A model generated the notes under the pieces. It did no database searches. It was given only the letters and a program-made list of their open reading frames with translations, and was not told the origin of the DNA. Position numbers and translations under genes: made by a program. From Adiantum capillus-veneris (Eukaryota > Streptophyta > Polypodiopsida > Polypodiales > Pteridaceae), in contig CM043959.1 in assembly GCA_014529385.2 (NCBI GenBank), forward strand, positions 51,955,753 through 52,019,752: 64,000 bases of DNA, given 5' to 3'. Shown here piece after piece: positions 1 to 11,540 of the stretch. How positions within the stretch are numbered: the first letter of the stretch is position 1; each line of letters begins with the position of its first letter.

Positions 1-127
1 GGGGATCAATCACAACAGTGTGTCACAAATCGACGTTTTCAGACAAAAAGAGAACAAAAATGTGAAGGAAGCTTTGCTTCGCTTCAAATAGTACGTAGAG
101 AGATGCCTTATACGAGAGTTTCTACAA

Positions 128-324
128 GATGAGAGATTATCAATTCTCTTCATTGAGGGCTTAAAGAACGTGACTCTAGAAAAGTAACTGCATTTGAAAG
201 CATGTACAACGTTTGAGCTATAAGAGAGTTACTGCACGATGAGAGATTTTCTCTTCATTGAGGACTTGAAAAATGAGACCTTAAAAAATGAACTGCATTT
301 GAGAGCATGCACAACGTTTGAGCA
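128..324 (+). repeat. Direct tandem duplication inside gag, period about 110 bp
   Basis: The segment beginning GATGAGAGATT at 128 recurs at 238, and both copies run to a shared ACAACGTTTGAG end near 222 and 324. Translated, both copies give a gag-like stretch with LKN.TL and LHL+ACTTFE. The upstream copy carries stops and the downstream copy is open, so this is a duplication within the gag gene of element A. Confidence 0.75.
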
Positions 325-1042
325 AGTCACTAGAGAGGCTCTATATCTAGTTGACAATTGTAAGGCCTATGTAGTGGTGACGGATGATGCAAATAACGTG
401 ACTAGTGCCTCCACTGCGATGAGAAAATCCACAATGAAGTGGAGTGTTCAAACTCCTACCATAATGATTATTGATCTAATGGTCAAAGAAGTGGCGAGAA
501 GAATAAACCAAGGCTACAAAGAGAACCTGCATGAACGATAACAACCCATAAGAAGATGTGACACTTGTAGAGGGGATCATCACACCCCATGGTGTAACAC
601 TCAATAGAGACCGCAACGTATGTTAGGACAACAACCACCTCTTTTGAATGATGATAGAGTAGTAGTCAACTACTCTCAGCCAACACGTGTGCCACAACCC
701 ATGAGAAATTAGTATTTCATGGATGAGAAAACCTTGATGTTCATAGCCAATCAAGAGTATGGTTCAAAGACAATTCTTACCAGGCAAGAACAACCATTAG
801 TTGCACCATCAACTACACAACAAGTAGGACCATGCCATGAGTGTGGGGGGAACCATTGGCCAAGAGATTGTCCTCATTTGGTAAAGAACATAGAGATGTT
901 GGGATATTGTTTAGAATGTGCTATTACACATCTCATTCCTAGTTTTCCAAAACATTCAAATAACAAGAGGAAAGCAATAATGAACTTTGTAGAAGTGATA
1001 TCTTTAACAAGCGGATATGAGGTAGAACCAATGTTCCTATAG
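128..1042 (+). pseudogene. Retrotransposon gag fragment with two CX2CX3HX4C zinc knuckles (element A)
   Basis: Gag is the structural nucleocapsid protein that packages retrotransposon RNA in cytoplasmic particles. One reading frame runs from 239 to 1042, broken by stops at 539, 605 and about 710. The first block holds the helical gag motif (CTTFEQVTREAL...VDNCKAY). Just after the first stop, near 557-595, the frame encodes CDTCRGDHHTPWC, and near 832-870 CHECGGNHWPRDC. Both are zinc knuckles of the CX2CX3HX4C type, one residue shorter than the usual CX2CX4HX4C. The frame is conserved across the stops, so this is one decayed gag and not three genes. The 5' end lies outside the window. Confidence 0.75.
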
Positions 1043-1314
1043 ATGTGATGACGCGAGCTCAAGCTCAAGGAGCTGCAAAAAACAAAACTATTGAGGGGGA
1101 ACAAAAACTCCCAGTTTAGCAAAAGCTTATTAGTAAGGACACAAAGAAAATCTTGGAAAGCTAAATGAGACAAAATGAAAGCAAAAAGGCTAAAGAGAAA
1201 ACCACCTTAGAAATTGAGTTGCAACAAATGAAAGAGTAGTTGAAACAAGAAAAGTAAAATATAGAACAAACAGAGAAAGAAAAATAATCTAAAATATCAT
1301 CGAGAGGTTCAATC

Positions 1315-1908
1315 TTGGTAGCAAAAGTTAATGAGCATTTTGATGCCCTGATGCAAGCCTATGAGGCAAGATTGAAAAACAACCAGGCATTAGAACAAAG
1401 ATGGTTGAGGTATCTACATCCTGAATTTGAAACAAAGAGACTAAAAATGTGCAAACATCTCATAGAGACCGCTCACATGCTAATGGAGTCAGATACATTT
1501 GACATTTCTAAACAAATAGTGTTAATCCATGAAAGGTACATGAAAATTGAACACAAAAGAGACAAAATGAGGGAACCAATGAAACCTAAAAATGCAACAC
1601 CATTAGATCCAAGGGTGGTAGCTAACACAATAAATGAGGCTAAGTCTCAAGCAATAAAACCTATTCCAGAAGTGGAAGAACTATGGCAACAATCTTTGTT
1701 GGAAACAATCAAAAACCACAAAGATGGTAGTGCTACTTTACAATGTGCACCTATCACTGACATCAATATGGATAGCGAGTTCTACCCTGGAGATATACGA
1801 TCTCTATATGGAGATGCTGGGTCTATAGCATCTAAAGAGAGCAAGCCGCCCTCTCTATGGACTTTGCCATCTTTCATGGGAGAACATGAAACAAAATCTG
1901 AGATTTGA
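1315..1908 (+). pseudogene. Post-gag coding remnant of element A, 197 codons
   Basis: An open stretch of 197 codons in a different frame from the upstream gag. The sequence is helical and charged (HFDALMQAYEARLKN, then HERYMKIEHKRDKMRE), with an acidic C-terminal part (DSEFYPGDIRSLYGDAG). It lies between the zinc knuckles and a retropepsin remnant in the same orientation, so it is most simply the gag C-terminus or gag-protease spacer of the same element, shifted by an indel. No enzymatic motif is visible. ATG 1315 is only the first methionine of the open stretch and need not be a start. Confidence 0.5.
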
Positions 1909-1959
1909 GTGGTACCATCTCAATGGAAAACCACACAGAAAATGATGGATGCTAAAAGC

Positions 1960-2545
1960 TTGCATGAATTGATGTCTTCTCTTATACAATGTACAATTTC
2001 TCTCTTAGAGTTGTTGAAAATTAGACCACATCTATGGGGATAAAGGAGAAAATATTTAGAGAAGATGGGATTGAAAAGTCTCCATTAAGACATTCCCGTA
2101 CCTCAAAAAACATAACAGAGACTCCAACTTGTAGATGGATTTATAGAAAGATCTTTGGATATGTTGGAACATATCATAGTATCCTCTTGTGGGATTTTGA
2201 ATATGAGCATACTTTTGCTAGGCTTTTGCCATAGTGGACTTTGGTAAAAGTAGCAACTTTGATGTTATTTTGGGATGACCATTTATGTGTCAACTTAAGA
2301 CGGTGCAAGATTGGGGCTATGAGCATATCTACTTGCAGCATAAGAATGTTACAATGAGCATAAATTTCAAAGATCATAGCTATAGGGATGTTAGTCAAAC
2401 TCCTATAGAGGAATTAAACTCAACAAAAATCAATGAAGAAGAAATACCTGCACGGTTGCATGACAAAGAACATATTTGGATGTGCGAAGCATCCAAATTT
2501 GGGAGCCTGAGGAAAGAGGATTGCATCCTAGAGAGGTTAGTCTAG
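1960..2545 (+). pseudogene. Retropepsin remnant of element A (C-terminal half only)
   Basis: The piece starts with LLELLKIRPHLWG, matching LMDLLKLRPHL just ahead of the protease at 39.9 kb on the minus strand. Around 2165-2400 the frames spell out, with several shifts, the protease C-terminal half: a YEHTFA segment, a VDFGK segment, an LG.PFM-like flap end and a DWGYEHIYL stretch. These match YQHTFAIVDFEKK, ILGRPFM and DWGNDYLYL of the 39.3 kb copy. The catalytic DSGA part is absent, so the domain is dead. The ORF from 2285 to 2545 covers the DWGYEHIYL to HSYRDVSQTPIEEL part. Confidence 0.7.
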
Positions 2546-3400
2546 GATCAAGACTACATTTGAGAGCCATTTTTTGAAGATTCATTTGAACCTTTTGGTT
2601 GGGATCAAATACTCGCTACTCTAGATATGTGCGTAAATGAAATACCAACAACAAAGTTTTGTATGAGGAAGGCTATGACATAGTTCCCTCTTTTATGATA
2701 AAGGTGTTGAAGGAAGCTAATGAAACTTTGTGAGTGTGAAAGCGGAATAGGTGATACAAACATTGCCATCATCATGATGCAAAAGTGCAAACGAAGGAAG
2801 AAAAGCAACCACCAGAATATGTCATCATTAACATACCTGAAGAATCAACAAACATTGTTTCAGAGAAGCTGACTCCAGACAAAACACAATTGAAAGTAGA
2901 TCAAGAAGCAGTGTTTCCAAGTTTCAATTGGATGTTCAATAAACTCAAGCTCAAGAGAAGAACAAGGATATGACAACCGATTGATTATTTCCTACAACGA
3001 TAAAATTTAGCGCATGTGGAGAAACAGGGCAAAAGCAAAAGTGTCACCATCAATCAGCCTCCCACCGATGCCATTTTCCCTAGTACGACCAAGGGAATTC
3101 AAAGCCCAAAAACTGTAGTGGGCAGACCTAAACAAGGTAAGAAGAGAGGATGACCAGTCATCGAAGATTTTTTGGAGTTTTTGGAGGACTTTCATAGGAA
3201 AAGGAGAGAGAATCAAGGTGGCGGATCAGATTATGAGCAGGGTGTCTCCGATTTTCACTTGGAGTCACAACAATCTAGTCCATCCCAGCCTTTGAGATGT
3301 GGGGTTCTCGAGCAAACCATATCCATTGCTATTGGGCAAAGTGAGGGCAGCCACTCAATTTTGGTTTGGCCACTCGAACCACTTGCCTCCTTTCCATGAG
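2546..3400 (+). pseudogene. Protease-RT spacer remnant of element A
   Basis: Broken frames continue the spacer seen after the protease in element F. Shared motifs are GSLRKEDCIL before this stretch and EPF.E..FEP..W...LATLDMCV near 2560-2635. Further on are EEKQPPEYVIINIPEES (2790-2850), a GRPKQGKKRG motif (3120-3150) and a charged EFLEDFHRKRREN segment (3170-3215). No RT follows, so the element is truncated or overwritten near 3.4 kb. The long spacer between protease and RT parallels the approximately 400-codon spacer of element C. Confidence 0.5.
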
Positions 3401-3459
3401 TTAAGAAACACAACCACAGATCAATGCTTTTTTTTTTCAAAATTTGGTGGTACTTAATA

Positions 3460-4780
3460 TTTGATTAAATTTTGCGTGCGACACAATTTTGACTCACTCT
3501 GATGCAGAAATGGAAGAAAATATAAGTGTTGGAGTAGTCAGAGTACAACTTGCAATATTTGCTGATCTCTACCATCTACAAAAGGCTCTCATGGATCCAA
3601 AAAACTCTTATGAGTAAGTTTATGTCACTTTGGCATCTACTTTCAATTTTGAACTTGATAAGCACTCAACCAATCTTCTTTTGCATGGTACTTTGTATTG
3701 CAGGAGCCTTTGAGTGATCCAACATTTGATTGGGTCTCTCTCACACTCCTGTAAAAGGAGTCTACTCAGTGGCTTGGAGGGGTGCGACTTGTGTGGGCAA
3801 ACCTTCCCACACATTGCAAACTTGAATACGACATTTGTGGCATACCCATATGGAATCTATTCTCTATCAAGCTTGTTGCGAGTGTGTTCATCCTAGTTGC
3901 AGAGTTTTTACTATCGGATGGCATAGTAATCATGGCATTTTAAGAAGACCACTTGGCACTTATCACCGAGTTTGCCATCTTTGCACCATTTTTCTCTAGA
4001 TGGTGTCACATATATACGCTGTGATAGATGACTTCACGGATCCAGTAAGTTCTCAACCATTTCTCCACAAATTTCATGGTTGGAGAATATTGGTGTGATT
4101 TTGTTTTAAATAGTAACCATATTGTAGGTCGAGACTTTGCTACTCGCCATGTTCACTTGTAAAATTGAAGGGCTTCTAGTGATTCCATTATATGGTCATC
4201 AGGTAGGAGATGTGGTAGTAGACAACAATGGGTTCAAGTTTGACATGATCCGAGAGACACTACGGGACCTGCCATGGACACTTGATGCCCTTGGAGCACC
4301 ATTTCAGCTTGGAGTGGAGAAGAGAGAGTTCTTTCCTTGATAAGTCGAGGAGGACACTTCTATGCTTGGTTTCTACTATTGAAATGTCCTCTAATGTTTG
4401 TGCTATCATAAATAGGTGGTTGTTGGGTACCTTCACAAAGGTTGTAGATGCAGTCTTGGATTGTCTTCTAGGATGTGGTGGCTTGGCAATGGAGTGCAAG
4501 CATCTACAACAACATTGCATCAACATCAACAACTGGGATTGCAAATTGTTTTTGGCATGTGTTCAACTATAGCAACTGCTTCCTACTGGTCTAGGATAAA
4601 TTCTTCATGTGGGAGAGGTCTCATGTTCAGCATAGTCACAACCACCTCCATCGCCTTCACGACGTCAACAGGAGTTGATTGTGCCATCTGATCCTCCTCT
4701 GAGTAGATCTCCAGCTATAGTTCCAAGTTGGCCAAGCCATGGTCAACCGCTCTGTCGGCCACTATTTCCCACACTACCTA
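3460..4780 (+). pseudogene. Degenerate intron-containing coding region, unidentified
   Basis: I do not recognise the product. Exon-like pieces are joined by good splice signals. A coding stretch reading VGVVRVQLAIFADLYHLQ ends near 3613 before GTAAGT (3614-3619), and a CAG acceptor lies at 3701-3703. A second GTAAGT at 4045-4050 and a TGTAG acceptor at 4123-4127 would join IYAVIDDFTDP to VETLLLAMFTCKIEGLLVIPLYG. The longest open part is 4137-4340. The 3' part near 4650-4830 is proline rich (PPLSRSPAIVPSW, MGPPPTHAPV). Frameshifts and stops make an active gene unlikely. It could be a decayed host gene or the coding part of a DNA transposon. Confidence 0.35.
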
Positions 4781-5229
4781 TGGGGCCCCCACCTACACAT
4801 GCCCCAGTAACACAACCTCCATAGGAATTGTGGCCATCGAGAACCTAAATCCCAATTTGTATTGATTACTCCACATGAACTTATTCTCTATGTAATGGCA
4901 TATCAAAACTTACTAGTTGTTCATACAATGTTTTAACTATCGATGAGTATCATGCATAATGTGCTTGCCACTATGTTTAGATTTTTGTAAGTACGTTTTG
5001 ATTTTTAAAGGCAAGTCAATTGAAGGTGGTTAATTTTTTAGTGATATTTTTTTCCACTTTATTTTATCTGAAAATATTATGGAGGACATGGTGCGAATGA
5101 TCTTTGAAGTAAAGTCACTCGGGGTTCTTTAAAAATAGACAAAAAAACACTAATTTCATTCATTTGCAAGTTTCTCTAAGTTTCTAATTTCAAAAGATAA
5201 TCCTTTAGTATTCTCTTATTCACATATTT
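4781..5229. other. AT-rich spacer, no gene seen
   Basis: Short A/T-rich spacer with no open frame above background and no repeat that I can recognise. Confidence 0.5.
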
Positions 5230-5760
5230 ATCATGCTGAGTGGAAATCATGAAAAATGCGATCAACGTGGGCCACCTGCACAACGTGAGCATGGCCCTCA
5301 TCGTGTTCAACAATCCCCCCCCTTCCCGTGTTGACCCCATCAACAATGTGCACACTAATTACATTCTCAATAATGTGTATGCTATGAATTATTGATACAA
5401 AATACAGAGTGCATGCAACTACACGGAAGCTTTTCGTGCAATCAACGAGGCCACAATGTTTATATTCAATGTCATGCATGGCCTTGATTTCAATGCACAT
5501 CCAACCAAAGGGGATATCAAGCAAGTTGTTGTTCTAACCAACAATGCAATCATGATATGGAGGGAACATGGTTTTCGCAGCCCACAGGAGTGCGCAACTT
5601 TCAAATGACATGTGGAGGCTTGGATAGAAGTGTAGATTACATACATTGCTATGCAAGGATAAGCCAATGGAGCCAACTATGGCAACAACAAATCCAACAA
5701 TGACAACAATGAAACTAGCAATGAGGACAACTAGATTTCACCTTTCCTCGCTCCTGTTAG
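5230..5760 (+). pseudogene. Degenerate coding fragment, unidentified
   Basis: From about 5390 to 5610 a plus frame reads TEAFRAINEATMFIFNVMHG, then DFNAHPTKGDIKQVVV and REHGFRSPQECATF. This looks like real but decayed protein sequence, with stops just upstream and downstream. A low-complexity ANGANYGNN...NNDNNETSNEDN tail follows. I cannot assign a family. It may continue the degenerate gene to its left. Confidence 0.3.
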
Positions 5761-6281
5761 AGAAATAAGCCCTTGACACCATATGAGCATATTGTATTGT
5801 TTTGTTTTGATCCACAATATCTTATTGTAGTTGTTGTTTTAAGATGTGTACTTTCAATCCTTTTAATATTAGTCTATGTGGTTTTGTTATTGCAGTCTTT
5901 AAAAACAATTCAATGTAGTTCAAAGTCAAATTGGATTATTATGGATTGTTAACTATTGAAATTGGCTTGTTGTGAATAAATTTTGTGCATATATCATTTT
6001 CCGGTTGATGGCTAATTTTGTTGCACGGCTAATCATGATGCTTTGATTTGGGTATATTTTCCATGTTTGTATATGAGTGCACACAAGTGTGACAAAATAG
6101 AGAGACACCTGTCATGTTGGTGGTTAAGCTTGTTGCCCAACATATATCATAACGTTTGAGAAGACTATGTGTGCAATGATTCGGGTGCATTTATGTGCTT
6201 GTATGAGTGTACATGAGAGAGACAAAAGAGAGAGATTTGTAAATAATGGATGTTTGATCAAGGTGTGTTCGCCGGTGTTGT
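5761..6281. other. Non-coding spacer
   Basis: AT-rich DNA without an open frame. A few GTGTG and GAGAGA seeds appear toward its right end, just before the microsatellite. Confidence 0.45.
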
Positions 6282-6282
6282 T

Positions 6283-6361
<79 letters not shown>

Positions 6362-6404
6362 AAATGAAGAAGAAGAAGAAGAAGAAGAAGAAGAAGAAGA
6401 AGAA
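6282..6404 (+). repeat. Compound microsatellite (TG)n(AG)n followed by (GAA)n
   Basis: TG repeats run about 6282-6305, AG repeats 6306-6360, and an imperfect junction leads into GAA repeats to 6404. ORFs reading SLSLSL or HTHTHT through this tract are artefacts. Confidence 0.95.
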
Positions 6405-6581
6405 TGATCAAACGTTGTAGGAAACTACCCTAAGAGACCTCGAAGATCTATCCGACGAGGAGAGTTGAACCCAAGACAAGTTATTCAAGATGGAAATGGC
6501 ATAACCAGTCTACCAAGCTTGGGTGATAGAAAGGTTGTACCATTTTCCTCTTTTTTTAACACACATACAACCATTGAAAGC

Positions 6582-6629
6582 ACGCACACACACACACACA
6601 TGTGTGTGTGTGTGTGTGTGAGAGAGAGT

Positions 6630-6690
<61 letters not shown>
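6582..6690 (+). repeat. Compound microsatellite (CA)n(TG)n(AG)n
   Basis: A CA block (6583-6600) is followed directly by a TG block (6601-6620), which makes a perfect CA/TG inverted repeat. An AG block then runs to 6690. The (TG)n(AG)n order matches the tract 300 bp upstream. Confidence 0.95.
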
Positions 6691-6695
<5 letters not shown>

Positions 6696-7465
6696 TTTTG
6701 GAATCTGCTCGTCGAATTCCAAAAAAGCGTTCGTCAAAAAATTATGTCCGTACCAAATTTAAACGTCTAATAGGCTACCCAACAAAGACATGTGAAGCAG
6801 CAGATGATTCCAAACAAGCTACTCAAAGCAGAAGGATTTTATGAAGGTAACAGTTGAGTATGGTTACTAATAGTAGCAGCTCAACATGGAACCATGGAGA
6901 TCAATCATATAGCACAAGGCTCAACCAAAAGGCAAGTCACAACCAAGGGTCTTGTGACCTTCAGATGGATACCTGAACACTTGGTCATCAAAAATTACAA
7001 CTGGGCATAAGGTAGTTTTGAGTGCCATAAAAAAAACCCAAAAATAGCACAAAAAACTAAAAAATGAGCTTTTAAGCTTGCAAGTTTTTTTCAAAAAAAA
7101 TTATGGCTAAAAAATCTTAAAATTTCTATGTCATCCTTCATTTAACAATGAAAGATCTTGAAAACAATAAAAAATTGATGAATTTATAATCACATGTTTA
7201 ACTCAAAAAATTTACATCTCCATAATCACATCAATTTTTGACCAATTAATAAAACATAAAATTTTTGCTTTCACTATTGTGATTAAAAATGCAAATGAAT
7301 AACAAGATTATAATTTACAATTTCCAAATTTTGCATCTAATTTAAAAAAGAGGTAACTAACAAGATTACCTCTACTTTTGAAACAAAGCTTCATAAACAA
7401 AACTAAAAACTAAAATTAACTTTTAATGCAAGACACATTTAAACTTGCACAAAAACTAAAGTTTT
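6691..7465. other. AT-rich non-coding DNA
   Basis: After a short stretch without clear coding potential, 7000-7460 is strongly A/T rich with many A runs. It lies downstream of the last exon of the minus-strand methyltransferase remnant, so it may include that gene's 3' flank. No polyadenylation signal could be singled out. Confidence 0.4.
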
Positions 7466-7469
7466 TCTA

Positions 7470-9660
7470 AAAGTTAAGAGAAACCATTATAATAAATATA
7501 GGCAATCTATTTGCCAGATCTTCACAACAAAAAAATTCAAAACTTGGTCTTAATACTAAATTAAGCCCAAATATATATGGATTGATTGGAAACTCTTCTT
7601 CTTTCTCTTTGTCTTCCTCATCCTCTTCATGATTGGTTGAAGGAGAATTATCTTTACCACCATCACCAACCATGACCACTCCCCATCTCCTATATCCACC
7701 ATATTTGGCTCCTCAAAAGGTTCCAGATCAACAAACTGCATTCCTTCGTGTAGTCCAAAGGGAGGTTGTGGTTCACCTGATACATCCATAACCCTTGGAT
7801 GTGTTGCCATGTTTTTCATACCAACTTCTTGAAATTCATCAAAGCACTCACTGTAGTTGTCCGTCCCTATATAAAAAAATATACAAAACTTGACATGCCT
7901 TTATCAAAACAAATATCATCAATGTATAAATTTTAAAATTGAGTAGTACTTGTTCCTACAAAAAGATCTAAGACCCATTCTCCTTTCCTTGAGAGAAGAT
8001 CAATAAAATCCATCATCAACAATTGTGGCTTTTGATATGGATTCATGATCTCACTAGAATCATCAGAAAGATCTCGAAGTTTTTTGCACACCCCTAGTAT
8101 ATCAAAAATATTTGTGTGATTTGGTTTTGTAGCAAAATTGAAGCTACCTCTATAATCAAGACCAGAGGGAGAAAAAATCCCATGGTAGCAAACTCTGCAG
8201 CAAAGGATAACCTATCCAATTGATAGCCTTTTATGTAGATTTTGTCCTGTCAAAAAGACAAACTACATCATCATCATGCCAAAAAAAAGAATGCTAAAAA
8301 AATTATGAACCATTTGACTTACCAAATGCATAATTGATGGGTCATGGAGTTATCTGTAAAAGACTTTTAGTAGCAGAACTTTGATCATGAGCATGAAAGA
8401 ATACTAACACCCAAGATTTAGCGATTGTGACTTTTTCAAAAGCTTCTATGACCTTTTTGTAAGCACTAAGACCATATTTAACATCATCATTTACAAAATG
8501 AGGTGGTTTGAAGCCATAAGTAGCATCTACAATTCCAAGAGTGTAGTGGCGCTTGGGAAAAAAGATCTCCGTGTTCTCAACTTTGCCTTCAAACACAGAG
8601 TATTTGACAGGCAATGTAATAACATCATCCGAAATACATATACAAATGTTAGGAGTGCTAACAATGTTTTGAACGTCTTCAGTCTTCTTCTCTCAGCTCT
8701 AACTCGTCCTAAATGTTGTTCAAATCTTTGAGGAATGCTTTTAATTGGATCTCGTGAAGTACGATTTTGTAAAAGATAAAATATAATAAAAACAAAATAA
8801 AATACTATCATGTATTCTGGAATACTTCCAACATATTACATCGCTGTTTAAAAAAATGAGAACACAATGTTTGTATTCTAGAATACAAAGATGTGAACAC
8901 AAGATGATTGTTTCAAACTTAAACTAGAATGAATTAGTTGTATTTCAAAATGGAAAATACTTAAACAATGAAACACTTACCACATTTTTAAAAAGAAAAA
9001 TAAAACGCTCCAATGTAGAGTGGTGACTGTAGTTGGATGATGAGTTTGTATCTCGGTCCAATCCTTACAATGAAGCTTTTCAATCATGATGCGTTACATG
9101 TAAAGAAATGTCTTTTGCCTAGAGAAAATAAAAAAGAATTTAGACAAATAACAAAAAAACAATGTAACAAAAGAATTTTCCTAAAACTTACTTTTCAAAC
9201 TCTTTAGACATCTCATCAAGGGACAATGCACCTTCTTTGACTCGTGCAAGAATTGAAAGAATAATATGTTTCTCTTGGATTCCTTGTAGCGAACGCTAGG
9301 GAGTAATCTTCATCTCTTTGGGATAGGTTTAAGGGTTCTTCACTACCACCTTTTGCTCTTTGTGTTGTAGTAGGAAGCTTCACTCTTTGGCCCTTAATTT
9401 TTCCTTCTTCCCAAAGCTTGAAAATATCTTCTCGATGATCCCAAAGGTCACCATCATGAAAAGCCAATTGAAAAAAGTTATCATATCCTCGGATGTTATG
9501 GTTAGCACCCCTCTCACCCTTCTTTGACTTCTTTGTTGCAAGTCCTACTTGTTCACAGAGTCTGACTTTGAAAGCTTCATTTGCCTTTTTAACTTGAATT
9601 TAATGATTGACCCACTCATTGTGAAAATAACATACCTTCTGAAGAAATGGCATGGTGTAA
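7470..9660 (-). pseudogene. Degenerate multi-exon beta-class amino-DNA-methyltransferase gene
   Basis: Enzymes of this class transfer methyl from S-adenosylmethionine to exocyclic N4-cytosine or N6-adenine. At least five exons are visible. Exon a is 9660-9192 (QVKKANEAFKVRLCEQVGL, later IQEKHIILSILARVKEG), with donor GTAAGT at 9191-9186. Exon b is 9118-8981. Exon c is about 8770-8323 and contains YTLGIVDATYGF, a motif IV variant in place of (D/N)PP(Y/F), then SWVLVFFHAHDQ. Exon d is 8246 to about 7945 and holds NPYQKPQLLMMDFIDLLS then GEWVLDLFVGTST, the K-P-x-x-L and FxGxG-type motif I. Exon e from 7866 starts GTDNYSECFDEF and ends acidic. Motif IV preceding motif I is the beta-class order. 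Stops at a TAA in exon a, a TAA in exon b and a TGA late in exon c, plus frameshifts in exons a, d and e, indicate a pseudogene. Which base it modified cannot be told. Confidence 0.7.
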
Positions 9661-10899
9661 CATTTAATGGTATAGTAACTTGTGTGTAGCGGAAAATAAC
9701 ATAGACATAGTGAGCATTTCATTAGAATAGATCCTTAATGAGCATAGCAAGAGTGCTTGGATGGAGAGAGCAACAAAAGCATAACACCTAGTTAGATAGG
9801 CATGAACAATAAGAGAAATTAAGCTATTGACAACAGTTGAGGACCGGGATTTTCATGGAGCCGGTCCCCCCTCCAAAAGGCTTTGTATTATAGGTTCCCC
9901 CCATCTAGGGAGATATTTTACAATACAATACTTTGTGTTCCTTCAATAACTTGATAGTGCAATGAAGATGGAAGCTTCAAGCACCAATCTCACACTTGAA
10001 AAAACAACACTAATTCCCTCACGGTCTTAGACCCAAGATCTCACACACCTTCGAAGATGGTGAGAGCTAGCAGGGTATGAGAGTAGATTGAGAGAAAGAA
10101 GGAGTATTCTTATGAGAAAGAAGTATATCTCCTCACATAATCACTTATAATAGCTTAGCATAGCTTAGTAATTAGCATGGTAGAGGAGATGAGCATGCAT
10201 TGGAGCTTGGATCTTGGTTGGATTTGCATCACAAAGCCAAGAGTTGTTGGTGTAGGCCTCCCTTCTCACAAGCTTGGAGTAGGTGATGAGCTTTCCATTA
10301 AAGCTTGAGAAGGAGAGAGAGTCTTCTTTGCTTCACACATTAGATTGTTTGAGTGTGTGTGTGTGTGTGATAATGCCTTGCCAAAATCAGCCCCCTCTCT
10401 CTCTTGGTCGACCCGTCTTGATTTTTACTCATGCTAGCATCCCATTGGACCCTTCCAAGCTTAGCCAATGATAATTGAGAAGCATAAGTGATAGCCTTGT
10501 GACATGTGTCCCCGTTTTCCCTTTTGTGAGAGCTTTAGGTAATTAATTAATGCAAATAAAATCATAGTTGTCCTCGACTATGGGGTAGGGAAGATAAAGC
10601 CTATTTATTAGTCCTTTTTCTAGCGGGTAGAGGATCCCTATCTTACCCTACGACATCATTCCAGAATGGATGACTAATCCATTTGGTGCTTGAGAGCCTA
10701 AGGATGCCGCAAGCATGTCTGCACATTAGTCCTATCAATGCTCCATAGTAGAGTTACAAGCTCTACTTGGTGTTTGGAAGACAACGTCTCCACAAACTTG
10801 ATTCTAAGCATGCATACTACTTAACATTTGTGCACAATAAAGAAAAAGAGAGTCTTATAAGACAAAAACTTTGTTCATTTTAAACATTTGTACATTTTC
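9661..10899. other. Non-coding, candidate 3' LTR/flank of chromovirus B
   Basis: No protein-coding stretch is seen. On the minus strand a TGTCGTAGGG sequence with a nearby AATAAATAGGC TATA-like element lies near 10600-10660, just downstream of the chromodomain of element B, so part of this interval may be its 3' LTR. I could not match it to the presumed 5' LTR. A short (GT)n tract sits at about 10352-10369. Confidence 0.3.
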
Positions 10900-10914
10900 T
10901 TACTCTAGGGAAGC

Positions 10915-11540
10915 ATTGTAATCATTGACAAGGTTTAGGTTATCCTTTAATTGTATGCCTTGCATCCATCTAGCATCTTCAAAAGGATAATTTTTAAACT
11001 TAATAAGATACCGTCGGATAGTCATACCACCTCTTAATACCTTGTCTTCATGTCAGAGAATGGACTCGGGCTGCAACACATCTTCTTTGTCCTCGATCTC
11101 CGGTGGGTCTTCAATACTTGGTTCTTGAGGTGGCTCTCCTTTGTAAGGCTTTAGTAGGCTCACATGAAAGCATTGTGTATGAGGCAATGATGGGGCAACT
11201 TGAGTTGATAGGGAATCTCGTTGATTGGTCTAAGAATCTGGAAGGGACCATAGTACCTTTTTGCTAACTTAGCATAGTTCTTTTGGTGTCCCATAGGATT
11301 CTTGCCTGTCGTGTGCCTTAATCGAGCCTTGGGAAATTTAAGCAAGACCCAATCATTTTCTTTAAAGGCTTGGGATCTTCTGTGCTTATTAGTAGTAGTA
11401 GCCTTTTGCCTTTGCTGTGAGATAGAGATAGCATCCTTAATCTTTGGAAAGATTCTTGTAGATCTCGGCTATACTCATTTGCATCAAAGATCTTCATTGT
11501 GTACCTTAAGTACCAGGGGACTTTTAGATCTTCCCTCAAT
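10915..11540 (-). pseudogene. Integrase C-terminal region and chromodomain of chromovirus B
   Basis: Minus-strand frames give the integrase C-terminal SH3-like part (YYGPFQILRPINEIPYQL, LPHHCLIHNAF) at 11345-11160. Near 11080-10930 they continue to a chromodomain: VLRGGMTIRRYLIKFKNYPFEDARWM. This module can direct integration to heterochromatin by binding modified histone tails. A TGA interrupts the start of the chromodomain where an arginine codon is expected. Frameshifts divide the region into two overlapping ORFs (11539-11318 and 11345-11160). Confidence 0.75.
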
